A stretch of 43,624 nt of DNA, taken from NCBI GenBank assembly GCA_021201355.1, contig JAJQFC010000213.1, positions 1-43,624 on the forward strand. Direction: 5' to 3'. The stretch comes from Planctomycetaceae bacterium (lineage in GTDB: Bacteria > Planctomycetota > SZUA-567). Below, piece after piece: positions 1 through 8,341 of the stretch. The notes below the pieces were generated by a model, which worked only from the letters and a program-made list of their open reading frames with translations, ran no database searches and was not told the origin of the DNA. The position numbers were made by a program, and so were the translations under genes. The first letter of the stretch is position 1; each line of letters opens with the position of its first letter.

Positions 1-115
1 CCCGCATTTGCTCGGCCTCTCCAGGCGTCAGATACACCACAACGCGCTCACATTGCTTTTCCGCTTTCGGCTTCGGTAATCTGCCGCGCTTCAATGCCTT
101 GATCGTTTTATTCAT
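1..115 (-). CDS. MobC/ribbon-helix-helix-like mobilisation protein (partial)
   Basis: Only the first 38 codons lie in the window; the gene runs off the left edge. The ATG at 113-115 (minus strand) is preceded by a GGGAGG ribosome-binding site. The visible protein is a basic N-terminus (MNKTIKALKRGRLPKPKAEK) followed by a short strand and helix start, VVVYLTPGEAEQM, of the type seen at the start of MobC or other plasmid/ICE ribbon-helix-helix proteins. Together with the HTH gene upstream of it on the same strand, this fits the accessory end of an integrative or mobilisable element. The family assignment rests on a short fragment and is tentative. Confidence 0.5.
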   Translation of the reverse strand, partial: MNKTIKALKRGRLPKPKAEKQCERVVVYLTPGEAEQMR

Positions 116-166
116 GGCGTCATACCTCCCAAAGCCACTTTAAACCACAACACCCAAAAATCAAGC

Positions 167-413
167 TCACCGTTTGCTTTTCTGGACGGCAGCGCATATT
201 TGTTCCCACTTAGACCTGGGTGGACAGGCCGCTTTTATCCAAGCCTCGATTTCTTGGTCGCCATTTCACCGTCCGGCCAATTCTCACGGGTGCGGGGATC
301 TTACCGCTCACTTGCCACTTGCGGATCGTGACTTCGTGGACGTTTAGTTTCGTGGCGAGAGTCGGGGCATCTATCAAAACTTCATTCATCAGCGTTTCAC
401 TCGTCGTTGTCAT
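167..413 (-). pseudogene. Excisionase/AlpA-type helix-turn-helix protein, frameshifted
   Basis: A small MerR-like excisionase or AlpA-type DNA-binding protein. The ATG at 411-413 has a GGAG ribosome-binding site seven bases upstream. The N-terminal half shows the classic winged helix: APTLATKLNVHEVTIRKWQ, then GKIPAPVRIGRTVKWRP. After WRP the frame departs from the family and soon meets a stop near 210. In the neighbouring frame the expected ending appears at once (EIEAWIKAACPPRSKWEQ, continuing to a TGA at 167). A one- or two-base indel near 255-260 therefore splits the gene. It could be real decay or a sequencing error. Such proteins usually act next to an integrase as directionality factor; no integrase is in the window. 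Confidence 0.65.
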
Positions 414-450
414 TTTCCACTCCGTAATTATCGAATTAGACTTTTAACAG

Positions 451-953
451 CTAACACAATCGCTTTCGTCGCGGTGGTTCCCACAACTCAGGATTTAATG
501 GGCCGAATTTCGCGTTTTCCGGCCCGTGGTGGAGTTTTGGTCCGTCCGGATTATCTTTGACCGTTCGGATGTTCGGGCCGCTCAAATCGCCCGTATTGGC
601 TCCCGTGTCGTCCACCTGAAAAATCGTCCCATCCTCAATCGCCCGTCTCAGCCGTCCGTGGTACGCGCCACGTCGCTGCAATGCTACAATGATGGTCATT
701 CGAACTGCCTCCATTTCATAGGCCCCGCCATCGACCGCGTGCAGGACGGATTCGGCCAACTCGCCGACGTCCAGCCTGAGACGCCGCGCCGCGATGGTCA
801 GGCCGGGGAATTCGAGATTATCCATAGTTGATTCCCGGGTGACCGGGCCCACGCGGGCGGCGGCGGGATGGCAGTACTCGGCGATGATTTGCCGGGGTCG
901 TCGTTCGCTAGCCAGCGGTCGAACACCGTGGCGAGACAATGACGCATTTCCAT
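451..953 (-). pseudogene. Unknown mobile-element protein, frameshifted
   Basis: Not recognised. It lies 37 bases upstream of the HTH gene on the same strand and is probably co-transcribed with it. Two frames appear to belong together: an upstream piece starting near 953 with MEMRHCLATVFDRWLANDD, and a downstream piece beginning around QIIAEYCHPAAARVGPVTRE and ending at the TAG at 451-453. They join at a CCCCGG run near 895-900, so a one-base indel is likely. If the broken gene is not rejoined, an internal ATG (MDNLEFPGLTIAARRL) could still start a C-terminal product. The upstream frame remains open to about 1015, so the true start may lie further upstream, where the sequence changes to the sugar-binding-protein remnant. 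Confidence 0.4.
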
Positions 954-1010
954 GCCATCCAACTTCGGAAGGTCGTAGCGGTCGCCGGTAAACAATTCCG
1001 CCTCGTTCAG

Positions 1011-1321
1011 GACATCGAGGAACGCGGCCTCGAGGGCAAAGTCTTCTTTTCCGGAACCGGCCTTCCCTCCACCGCCGGCCAATACATCAAATCCGGGGCC
1101 ATCCAGACCATCCATTTCTGGGATCCGAAAATCGCCGCCATCGCCATGAACAAACTGGCATCATGATCCTCGACGGCAGGCGGGACGACATCAAGGCCGG
1201 CCTCGACCTCGGCCCCGACGGCTTCCGCAACCTCACGCAAGACCCGGAAAAACCGAACCTGTTCTACGGCCAGGGCTGGGTCGACGTTACCACCGAGAAT
1301 GTTGATGACTATCCGTTCTAA
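1011..1321 (+). pseudogene. Sugar ABC transporter substrate-binding protein, C-terminal remnant
   Basis: This is the C-terminal third of a periplasmic sugar-binding protein of the rhamnose/autoinducer-2 (RhaS/LsrB-like) group. Visible blocks are GLEGKVFFSGTGLPSTAGQY, then SGAIQTIHFWDPK, then MNKLA. In the next frame the protein continues with MILDGRRDDIKAGLDLG, FRNLTQDPEKPNLFYGQ and a terminal VDVTTENVDDYPF ending at 1321. The two frames join near 1162, so one base is missing or extra. The N-terminal domains are absent: upstream of about 1010 the DNA is a minus-strand mobile-element gene. The remnant lies just upstream of an ATPase/permease set of the matching transporter class and was most likely its binding protein. 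Confidence 0.7.
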
Positions 1322-2025
1322 GCGTCAAAACATATATCATCAATCGGGACGCGGATGAGACAGCGGCTGGCATGTTTTCGCGCCGTGGCATGGATGAAAT
1401 CTCACAAAAAACAGAAGATGCCCGATCAATAACGCGATCTCACAGAAGGTTGTTTGACAAAAAAACATGATTCCCGTGATTCTACAAAAGGGGACCACCA
1501 CTTCTTCCCTGGTGGAAGAAATGGCGGTCCCGACATTCCCCGTCCGAAAACTCGAAGGGTACGTGCACGTAAACATTTTCGAGGATCCGGGGCCAGCGGC
1601 TTCCTCCGGCGTGATGTAAGTCGTGCTCCACAGGTTCAAGAAGCGTTTCCCCTACTCCGTCCGCAACGCGTCGAAGTTTAGGAACGGCTTTTGAAATCCG
1701 GTAGGGGACCCGGCTTTTGTCCGACCCGATTGTCGGAATGCCGCCCGGCATTGTACTCCCCCCCGGCACGACCCGTGGTGGCCAGGTAAAATTGCACCTT
1801 CACGCCGTATACCATGGGGATGGCCGGCCCGCTCTTGCGTTGGATGTTGCGCCGGAACCGCATCACCATGGATTTGTCTTTACCCTCCGAGTCCGACCCA
1901 GGCGAGAAACGCCGGGACGACCATAAGGCATTTTTTTGCTTCGGCCGAAGCGGTTACCACGACTCCAGAAGATAACCGCGTTCATGCGCCGGAGTGAGTC
2001 TTTTTTTTTCCGCGAGAGGATGAAC
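1322..2025. other. Gene-free stretch with possible gene debris
   Basis: No intact gene is supported here. On the minus strand, pieces in three frames between about 1870 and 1440 look protein-like: MVYGVKVQFYLATTG near 1815, FLNFDALRTE followed by a TAG, then FLNLWSTTYITPEEAAGPG near 1640. They cannot be joined without several frameshifts, so they may be remains of a decayed gene. The last 100 bases contain a nine-T run and the ribosome-binding site of the downstream ATPase gene. No clear promoter was found. Confidence 0.35.
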
Positions 2026-3540
2026 ATGGCATCCGATTTCCTTCGCCTCGTCGACATTGAGAAACAATTTTCCGGGGTGCCAGTCTTGAAGAAGGTTTCA
2101 TTGTCCATAGGGCAAGGGGAAATACGTTGTCTGGCCGGTGAAAACGGCTGCGGCAAATCGACGCTCATTAAGATTGTTTCCGGTGTCTACGACTTCGACG
2201 CCGGTTCCGTCTACATTAACGGCATCCAGCGTCACGAGCTCCGGCCAGTCGATTCCATCAACGCCGGAATCCAGGTCATCTACCAGGATTTTTCCCTGTT
2301 CGCCGGCCTGACCGTCATGGAAAACCTGGCCCTCAACACCCAGATTGAGCAGAAGAAATTCCTCGTCCGCCGCAAGGAAATGCGCGAAATTGCCGAACGC
2401 TGCCTTGCCCAAATAAACGTCGACATCGGCCTCGACCGCCTGGTCGGCGACCTGTCCGTCGCGGACAAGCAACTCGTCGCCATCTCCCGCGCCCTCGTCA
2501 ACGACGCCAAACTGATCATTATGGACGAGCCGACGACGGCCCTGACCCAGCACGAGGTCGATTCCCTTTTCGAGATAATAAAGGGTTTGAAGGAGCGCGG
2601 CATTTCAACCCTGTTTGTCAGTCATAAGATGCGGGAAATGCTGGAAATCAGCGAGAAAATCACCATCATGCGAAACGGCGTCATCGCCGCCGACGGCGAT
2701 ATCAAGGACTTCGATGAAGCCAAAATCACCTATCACATGATTGGCCGAAACCTGGACGACGTCCGTTTTCAGGCACCGGCGCCGTCGGAGGCGAACCCGC
2801 TACTCCGTACCCGCAACCTGACACGGCACGGCGCGTTCAGGGATATCGACATTATCCTGAATCCCGGCGAAATCCTCGGCATCACCGGCCTTCTCGGCTC
2901 CGGCCGCACCGAACTCGCACTCGCCCTCTTCGGCAAGGAACCTGCCGACCTCGGGAGCATTTACCGTGACGGCAAGGAAGTCCGCATCGACTCCATCCAA
3001 ACGGCGATGGAATACGGCATCGCCTATGTGCCGGAGGACAGGCTGACTGAAGGGCTGTTCATGGAGCAATCCATCCAGCGGAACATGTTCGCGACCATTT
3101 ACGACCGTTTCGTCGGCTCGGCCGGACTCCTGAACCTCGGTGATATCGACCGGAAGTCGGGAGACATGATTCGCGCTTACGGCATCAACACTCCCCGCTA
3201 CAACAATCCGGTCCGCTCGCTGTCCGGCGGCAATCAACAGCGCGTCATGCTCGCCCGCTGGATGATGACGGATGCCCGAATACTCATTCTTAACGGCCCC
3301 ACCGTGGGGGTGGACGTCGGGTCGAAATTCGCCATTCACGAAATGCTCAGGGAAATCGCCCGGGGCGGGGTCGGCGTGATAATCTGTTCCGACGATATGC
3401 AGGAAATCGTTCAGACCTGCAACCGTGTCCTCATCATGCAGGAGGTTAGAATCACGGACGAGATGGTTACCAGGGGAATTTCCGACGCCGACATTTCCAT
3501 GCGACTCAAGAGAGCCAGACAGGAATCCTATCGTGAGTAA
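2026..3540 (+). CDS. Sugar ABC transporter ATP-binding protein (two nucleotide-binding domains)
   Basis: A duplicated ATPase of the RbsA/MglA/LsrA class that powers import of a monosaccharide or related ligand at the inner membrane. The first half has Walker A GENGCGKST (about residues 38-46), a Q-loop region VIYQDFSLF and Walker B LIIMDEPTTAL. The second half has GLLGSGRTE and the signature LSGGNQQRVMLARW. The ATG at 2026 is chosen because GAGAGG lies six bases upstream; an in-frame ATG at 2020 has no spacing to it. The length (504 residues) is normal. The second-half Walker B reads LILNGPTVGVDVG, with N-G in place of D-E, so the second site looks catalytically altered; this may be a subfamily trait. 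The downstream permease overlaps its end by eight bases. Confidence 0.9.
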   Translation: MASDFLRLVDIEKQFSGVPVLKKVSLSIGQGEIRCLAGENGCGKSTLIKIVSGVYDFDAGSVYINGIQRHELRPVDSINAGIQVIYQDFSLFAGLTVMENLALNTQIEQKKFLVRRKEMREIAERCLAQINVDIGLDRLVGDLSVADKQLVAISRALVNDAKLIIMDEPTTALTQHEVDSLFEIIKGLKERGISTLFVSHKMREMLEISEKITIMRNGVIAADGDIKDFDEAKITYHMIGRNLDDVRFQAPAPSEANPLLRTRNLTRHGAFRDIDIILNPGEILGITGLLGSGRTELALALFGKEPADLGSIYRDGKEVRIDSIQTAMEYGIAYVPEDRLTEGLFMEQSIQRNMFATIYDRFVGSAGLLNLGDIDRKSGDMIRAYGINTPRYNNPVRSLSGGNQQRVMLARWMMTDARILILNGPTVGVDVGSKFAIHEMLREIARGGVGVIICSDDMQEIVQTCNRVLIMQEVRITDEMVTRGISDADISMRLKRARQESYRE

Positions 3541-4504
3541 AATACTTTACAGGACGGAATTTCACGTCTTCGTCATCTTGGCGCTTTTCTCCCTGTTGTG
3601 CGGGTATATAAACGCCGGGTTCTGGTCTCCCCTCAATCTTTTTTCCATTTTGAAAAGCACGTCCACCATCGGCATCATGGCCCTCGGCATGCTGATGGTC
3701 ATCGTGGCGGGAGGCATCGATATCTCCATCCCTGCCGTGGCGGTGTTCGCGGTGTATTCGACCTCGAAATTTCTTGTATCGATTAAGTACGCGGGCGGCA
3801 TTTGGGTGCCGTTCCTGATGGCCATCCTGATTGGCGCGCTCCTCGGGTGCCTGAACGCCTTCTTCATATCGAAATACCGCCTTGCCCCGCTCATCGTCAC
3901 CCTGGCCATAGCCAGCGCCGTCACCGGGTTTCTTCGGACCTTTATCGGATCGACGGTCATCGCCAACCTGCCCCGGTCCATGTTCGACTTTTCCCGGACG
4001 AATATCCTGTCCGTCACCCAGGCCGACGGGTCCGTCGCCCGCCTGTCCGTCGCCGTCGTGGTGTTTGCGGTCATCACCGTCCTGGTTTGGCTTCTCATGA
4101 ACTACACGACGCCGGGACGCGGGTTGTACGCCCTCGGGAATGACCCGGTGGCGGCGGAGCGCATCGGGTTCAATACAAAACGCATCCAGTTCATGGCCTA
4201 CGGCCTGTCCGGAGCGTTGGCCGGGATAACCGGCGTCATCCATGTCTCCCTCATCAGGCAGGCGAATATTCGCGACCTCGAAGGCGTGGAGATGGAAGTC
4301 ATCGCCGCCGTGGTGTTGGGCGGCGCTTCCATCACCGGCGGCAGGGGAACCGTTATCGGCACGCTTCTCGGCGTGTTTCTCATTATGGTGATCAAGGGGA
4401 GCCTGATCCTTATGGGGATTCCGTCGTCGTGGCAAAAGGTGGTCATAGGCGCCGTTCTTATTGCCGCCACGGTCGTCACGTCACTCCGGAAAAAGTCTTT
4501 TTAG
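3533..4504 (+). CDS. Sugar ABC transporter permease
   Basis: An integral membrane permease of the RbsC/branched-chain-like family, forming half of the translocation pore with the next permease. The GTG at 3533 is chosen as start because it overlaps the ATPase stop (translational coupling) and gives a normal N-terminus leading into the first membrane helix (FVILALFSLLCGYI). Family landmarks are VIVAGGIDISIPAVAVFA and, near the C-terminus, VVLGGASITGGRGTVIGTLL. About eight to ten hydrophobic segments are visible in 323 residues. The gene ends in TAG with a TAA two sense codons later. The substrate cannot be told from the sequence; the remnant binding protein upstream suggests a rhamnose- or AI-2-like ligand. 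Confidence 0.9.
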   Translation: MSKILYRTEFHVFVILALFSLLCGYINAGFWSPLNLFSILKSTSTIGIMALGMLMVIVAGGIDISIPAVAVFAVYSTSKFLVSIKYAGGIWVPFLMAILIGALLGCLNAFFISKYRLAPLIVTLAIASAVTGFLRTFIGSTVIANLPRSMFDFSRTNILSVTQADGSVARLSVAVVVFAVITVLVWLLMNYTTPGRGLYALGNDPVAAERIGFNTKRIQFMAYGLSGALAGITGVIHVSLIRQANIRDLEGVEMEVIAAVVLGGASITGGRGTVIGTLLGVFLIMVIKGSLILMGIPSSWQKVVIGAVLIAATVVTSLRKKSF

Positions 4505-4617
4505 CGTTTTTAAAAGTAACCGGATTCTTACCGCATTTTACGGTCATTACCGGAAAAAGCGAAATGCGCGGAGGAAGACTCGCATTCAATGTAAAACGCT
4601 ACAGGAAGGCGGAATGA

Positions 4618-5631
4618 ATGGACAACCACAACCAGCTACCGCAATCGCTAACCAGCCGATTGTTCCATGGCGAGAATAATCTGTTTCAATTGGCGGCAAT
4701 TACGATTATTACATTCGTCCTGATGAGCGCATTGAAGTTCGACACGTTCTTCACCATGCGGAATATGACATCAATGTCGTTTCTTTTTCCCGAACTTGGC
4801 ATATTCGCGGTGGGAATGGGAATCGCCATGCTGACGGGCGGCATCGACCTATCCGTCGTCGGCGTCGCGAACCTGTCAAGCATTTTGGTCGGATTCATGT
4901 TTATCCGATTTTTCCCAGCCGAGGCGTCGCCCGCCGTGGCGGCCCTGTTCATCGCGTCAATGATTGTCCTGGCAATACTGATAGGCGCGTTATGCGGCTG
5001 TCTGAACGGGATACTCATTTCCGTCTTTCAGGTGCCGCCGATGCTGGCCACGCTCGGCACCATGCAACTGTTTACCGGAATTTCCATTGTCATCACGAAC
5101 GGCCAGGCCGTCGTCGGCTATCCGCCGCAGTATTCCGCCATAGGAAACGGAAGTATCGGACCGGTAGCGATTCCTCTTCTTATTTTCATCGTCATACTCG
5201 TCCTGTTTTCCATCGCTTCGCGGCGTACCGTCTTCGGCGTAAACCTGTACCTAATCGGGACGAACCTCAAGGCGGCGGTGTTTGCCGGATTACAGGTGAA
5301 GAAACAGCTCACCGCCGCCTATATGCTGGTGGGCGCCCTCGCCGGGATTGCCGGCATTATCATCAGTTCCCGGACAAACGCGGCCAAGGCGGACTACGGC
5401 TCTTCGTATATTCTTCAATCCGTATTGGTCGTCGTGCTTGGCGGCGTGAAGCCGACCGGCGGCAAGGGTACCGTCCTCGGCATATTCCTTGCCGTTCTCG
5501 CTCTCCAATTCCTGTCCAGCGGTTTCAATATGCTTCGTTTCAGCAACTTCGCGAAAGAATTTGTCTGGGGCGCGTTTCTCCTGGTCATCATGGTTATCAA
5601 TTATTACACGAACGAGCGGCGAAAAACCTAA
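4618..5631 (+). CDS. Sugar ABC transporter permease
   Basis: The second permease of the importer. The ATG at 4618 follows AGGAAGGCGG. The protein (337 residues) shows the same family landmarks as its neighbour: GMGIAMLTGGIDLSVVGVAN in an early membrane segment and VVVLGGVKPTGGKGTVLGIF near the end. Having two different permeases with one fused ATPase is the usual make-up of rhamnose and autoinducer-2 type importers. It lies 113 bases after the first permease; I see no terminator in that gap, so co-transcription is likely. Confidence 0.9.
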   Translation: MDNHNQLPQSLTSRLFHGENNLFQLAAITIITFVLMSALKFDTFFTMRNMTSMSFLFPELGIFAVGMGIAMLTGGIDLSVVGVANLSSILVGFMFIRFFPAEASPAVAALFIASMIVLAILIGALCGCLNGILISVFQVPPMLATLGTMQLFTGISIVITNGQAVVGYPPQYSAIGNGSIGPVAIPLLIFIVILVLFSIASRRTVFGVNLYLIGTNLKAAVFAGLQVKKQLTAAYMLVGALAGIAGIIISSRTNAAKADYGSSYILQSVLVVVLGGVKPTGGKGTVLGIFLAVLALQFLSSGFNMLRFSNFAKEFVWGAFLLVIMVINYYTNERRKT

Positions 5632-5648
5632 CGCGGAAAGGGAATCGG

Positions 5649-6146
5649 ATGCGATACATCACCATTGAGCAGTTGACCCCGGAATCGTTTTCACCCTTCG
5701 GGAGCTACCGGGATCTGCTTCATCCCGAGGGAGAGTGCATCGGCGGGGAACCGATAGAATTTTTTCGAGACATGGTTCATCTGCACATTGACAATCCGAC
5801 CATCGCCATCTGCCGGGTGGTGAAACGACCCCTTGTCATCGATACGACGGAAATGCACAGCCGCACTCCGGAGGCGACGCTCAGTCTGGACGCGGATACG
5901 CTTATCCACGTCGGGCCGGCGACACCTCCCGGCATCGTACCGCTGGATAGGTTTCGGGTATTCTTTATTCCCAAGGGCACAATCGTCACGGTCCACGCGG
6001 GCGTGTGGCATCATGCCGCATTTCTCTACGATACGGCGATGAGCGCCGCGAATGTTATTGGCATTCTTCCGGAAAGGACCTATGCCAACGACAGTAACGT
6101 CATTACACTACCCGAAGAAAACCGCCTAGCAATCAGGGATATGTGA
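5649..6146 (+). CDS. Ureidoglycolate lyase (AllA)-family cupin protein
   Basis: A 165-residue cupin-like protein resembling the ureidoglycolate lyase family. The start (ATG 5649, with GAAAGGGA upstream) gives the family opening ITIEQLTPESFSPFGSY, and the second half has FRVFFIPKGTIVTVHAGVWH followed by HAAFLYD, like the conserved AllA region near its histidine. True AllA converts ureidoglycolate to glyoxylate and urea in purine breakdown, but no other purine-degradation gene is here. It follows the permease by 17 bases and ends the transporter operon, so a role in handling the imported ligand (an isomerase- or lyase-like step) is an equally fair guess. Confidence 0.65.
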   Translation: MRYITIEQLTPESFSPFGSYRDLLHPEGECIGGEPIEFFRDMVHLHIDNPTIAICRVVKRPLVIDTTEMHSRTPEATLSLDADTLIHVGPATPPGIVPLDRFRVFFIPKGTIVTVHAGVWHHAAFLYDTAMSAANVIGILPERTYANDSNVITLPEENRLAIRDM

Positions 6147-6255
6147 GAAGCCCTTCTCCGACAATATTTCATCCAAAAGTCAATCCGCCCAGATGCTGAC
6201 CCTGGCAGCACCTGGGTTTTAGCGATTCTTTGGTATTTATTCATTAGCGAAACGA

Positions 6256-6720
6256 TCATCCCTTGGGAGCGATCGCCGGCGCGGCAGCAGAAGATTTAAG
6301 TGATGAAAGAATGGTGTGCGTATCAGTTTTGATCACCCCGAAATCGTCCCGCATGCGAACAAGGAGCTCCTCGAGCTCCCTCGGGGATCTGGTGGCGATT
6401 TTGACGAGATATTCGTGCCCGCCCGTTATGCGGTGGCATTCGAGTATGTCAGGCTCACTCCGGATAAATTCCAGAAAAGACTCAGCCCGATGCGAATCGT
6501 GCGCGCCAAGGGTGAGAAAGCAAAAACACAGGAACGGCCTGCCCAGTTTTTCATTATCCACTATGACCGAATACCCGGTGATAATCCCGGCCCTTTCCAG
6601 CTTGCGTAGTCGTTCGCTCGTTGCCGGAATGGACAGGCATACCTGCGTGGCAATCTCCTTGAGAGATGCCCGCGAATTCTTTTGCAATGCGTTCAGCAAT
6701 CGTACATCGAGGTCGTCCAT
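6256..6720 (-). CDS. Lrp/AsnC-family transcriptional regulator
   Basis: A DNA-binding regulator with the standard Lrp layout. The N-terminal winged helix shows DDLDVRLLNALQKNSRASLK and LSIPATSERLRKLERAGII; the C-terminal RAM ligand-binding domain carries ECHRITGGHEYLVKIATRSP. The start at 6720 is preferred because the protein then begins, as Lrp proteins do, just before the first helix; the ribosome-binding site there (GGGA) is weak and an in-frame ATG 48 bases further upstream is possible. The gene is transcribed away from ald. Lrp-type regulators beside alanine dehydrogenase genes commonly activate them in response to amino acids, so control of the divergent operon is likely. Confidence 0.88.
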   Translation of the reverse strand: MDDLDVRLLNALQKNSRASLKEIATQVCLSIPATSERLRKLERAGIITGYSVIVDNEKLGRPFLCFCFLTLGAHDSHRAESFLEFIRSEPDILECHRITGGHEYLVKIATRSPRELEELLVRMRDDFGVIKTDTHTILSSLKSSAAAPAIAPKG

Positions 6721-7088
6721 ACAATTATCCCGTGCGGAATCTCCGCTTTCCAACTTGGGCCGGTTCATCAGGCGCCGAAAATAGTAAGGCCGCACCCGCC
6801 TTTCACCTAAAAATCGGCACTGCCAACCGGCCCGTCCCCTTTCATTTTCTCAATTTCAAAAACCACGCCGCACTACTCCCAGCCATACCGTAAAATACTA
6901 GCAGCGAACCACTTTCGACACAATACGACAGGGTGGCACCGCGCCGGGGCCCGCTTCGTGTCTATTCGCTTAATCCTTGTTACGGCATCGCCACTAGCCG
7001 TCGCCAGCCACCGGCCCGTCAACCGGACGATGGAGTAAAGCCATAGTGTACCGCAGTACGACACAGTCCATAAAGGAGGAAAACCGCA
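6721..7088 (+). promoter_or_regulatory. Divergent control region between the Lrp-type gene and ald
   Basis: A 368-base gene-free region between divergent genes. It ends in a strong ribosome-binding site for ald (AAAGGAGG, about nine bases before the ATG). About 40 bases before that ribosome-binding site lies GTAC-CGCA-GTAC, a small dyad that could be part of a regulator site. A partial repeat, AACCGGCCCGTC near 6826 and CACCGGCCCGTC near 7010, is also present. No convincing sigma70 promoter stands out. Binding of the adjacent Lrp-type protein is an inference from gene arrangement. Confidence 0.4.
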
Positions 7089-8201
7089 ATGAAAATCAGC
7101 TGTCCCAAGGAAGTCAAAAACAATGAAAACCGCATCGGGCTCACTCCCAACGCCGTTCGCGCCTATATTGCCGCCGGACACGACGTCTATGTGGAAAAAG
7201 GCGGCGGACTCGGCTCGGCCATTCCGGACGAGGAATACGCCGCGGTTGGCGCCACCATCCTCCCCTCGGCCGCCGACGTTTGGGAAACGGCCGACATGAT
7301 TGTCAAAGTAAAGGAACCGCTTCCCCAGGAATATCCCCTTATGCAGGAAAACCAGGTGTTGTACACCTATTTCCATTTCGCCGCCGACGAGACGCTTACC
7401 CGCGCCTGTCTGGAACGAAAAATCATCGCCGTCGCCTATAAAACGGTGCAGGAGGGGCGCTCGCTGCCGTTATTGAAACCGATGAGCGAGGTGGCCGGGA
7501 GAATGTCCAGTCTTATGGGCGCGTTCTACCTCGCCAAAACACAGGGCGGCCGCGGCCTCCTTCCCATGGGAGTGACCGGGGTTGCTCCGGCGGAAGTCTT
7601 GATTCTCGGCGCGGGAGTGGTGGGAACCAATGCGGCGCGCACCGCTGCCGGCCTTGGAGCTAAGGTCACCATACTGGACATCAATTTGGAACGCCTCGAA
7701 TACCTTGGCGAAGTCATGCCCGCCAATGTTACGCCGCTTTTTAGCGATCAGGTCAGCCTGGAGACGCATTTGAAAACCGCGGACATCGTGGTTGGCGCGG
7801 TGCTGATTCCCGGCGCCAAGGCGCCCAAGATGGTACGTCGCGAACACCTGAAGCTCATGAAGCCGGGCGCGGTTTTGGTCGACGTGGCCATCGACCAGGG
7901 AGGTTGTTTCGAGACCTCGCATCCGACCACCCACAGCGAACCGACCTTCGTCATCGACAACGTCGTCCACTACTGCGTCGCCAACATGCCGGGAGCGTAT
8001 GCCAGAACTTCCACCTACGCCTTGAACAACGCCACCCTCCGTTACGGACTCATGCTGGCCGACAACGGTCCGGAAAAAGCCTGCCAGATGTCCCAACCGC
8101 TTCGCCTGGGACTGAACGCGTACAAGGGCGTCGTGACCTACAAACCGGTGGCGGACGCCTTCGGCATGGAATATGTGCCGCCGGAAAACGTCATTCACTA
8201 G
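7089..8201 (+). CDS. ald: Alanine dehydrogenase
   Basis: NAD-dependent L-alanine dehydrogenase, interconverting alanine with pyruvate and ammonia in the cytoplasm. All key residues are in place: Arg15 in [11 protein letters not shown], Lys75 in VKVKEP, His96 in YFHFAAD, the Rossmann glycine motif [10 protein letters not shown] (about 173-182) and the catalytic Asp269 in VDVAIDQGG. The length of 370 residues is standard, so the TAG at 8199-8201 is a genuine terminator codon. It is the first gene of an apparent four-gene operon with an amino-acid permease, an SDR and an aminotransferase, and is divergent from a Lrp-type regulator. Confidence 0.95.
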   Translation: MKISCPKEVKNNENRIGLTPNAVRAYIAAGHDVYVEKGGGLGSAIPDEEYAAVGATILPSAADVWETADMIVKVKEPLPQEYPLMQENQVLYTYFHFAADETLTRACLERKIIAVAYKTVQEGRSLPLLKPMSEVAGRMSSLMGAFYLAKTQGGRGLLPMGVTGVAPAEVLILGAGVVGTNAARTAAGLGAKVTILDINLERLEYLGEVMPANVTPLFSDQVSLETHLKTADIVVGAVLIPGAKAPKMVRREHLKLMKPGAVLVDVAIDQGGCFETSHPTTHSEPTFVIDNVVHYCVANMPGAYARTSTYALNNATLRYGLMLADNGPEKACQMSQPLRLGLNAYKGVVTYKPVADAFGMEYVPPENVIH

Positions 8202-8341
8202 CGGTTTTTCATGATGGCAAGGGCCTTCCCCGCGACGTGGCACCGATGCGGATCGCAATCGGAAAATGCGCCGTACGGATCGGTCTTGTGCGAGAAGCGC
8301 CGTAAAAACAAAGGGCCCACGTTGACGTACGGAGGAACCAG

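Noticed and set aside
4992-6146. A longer plus-strand frame that starts inside the second permease and includes the AllA-family gene
   Set aside because: The first half is an out-of-frame reading of the permease (arginine- and histidine-rich). The AllA-family protein has its own start and ribosome-binding site at 5649.
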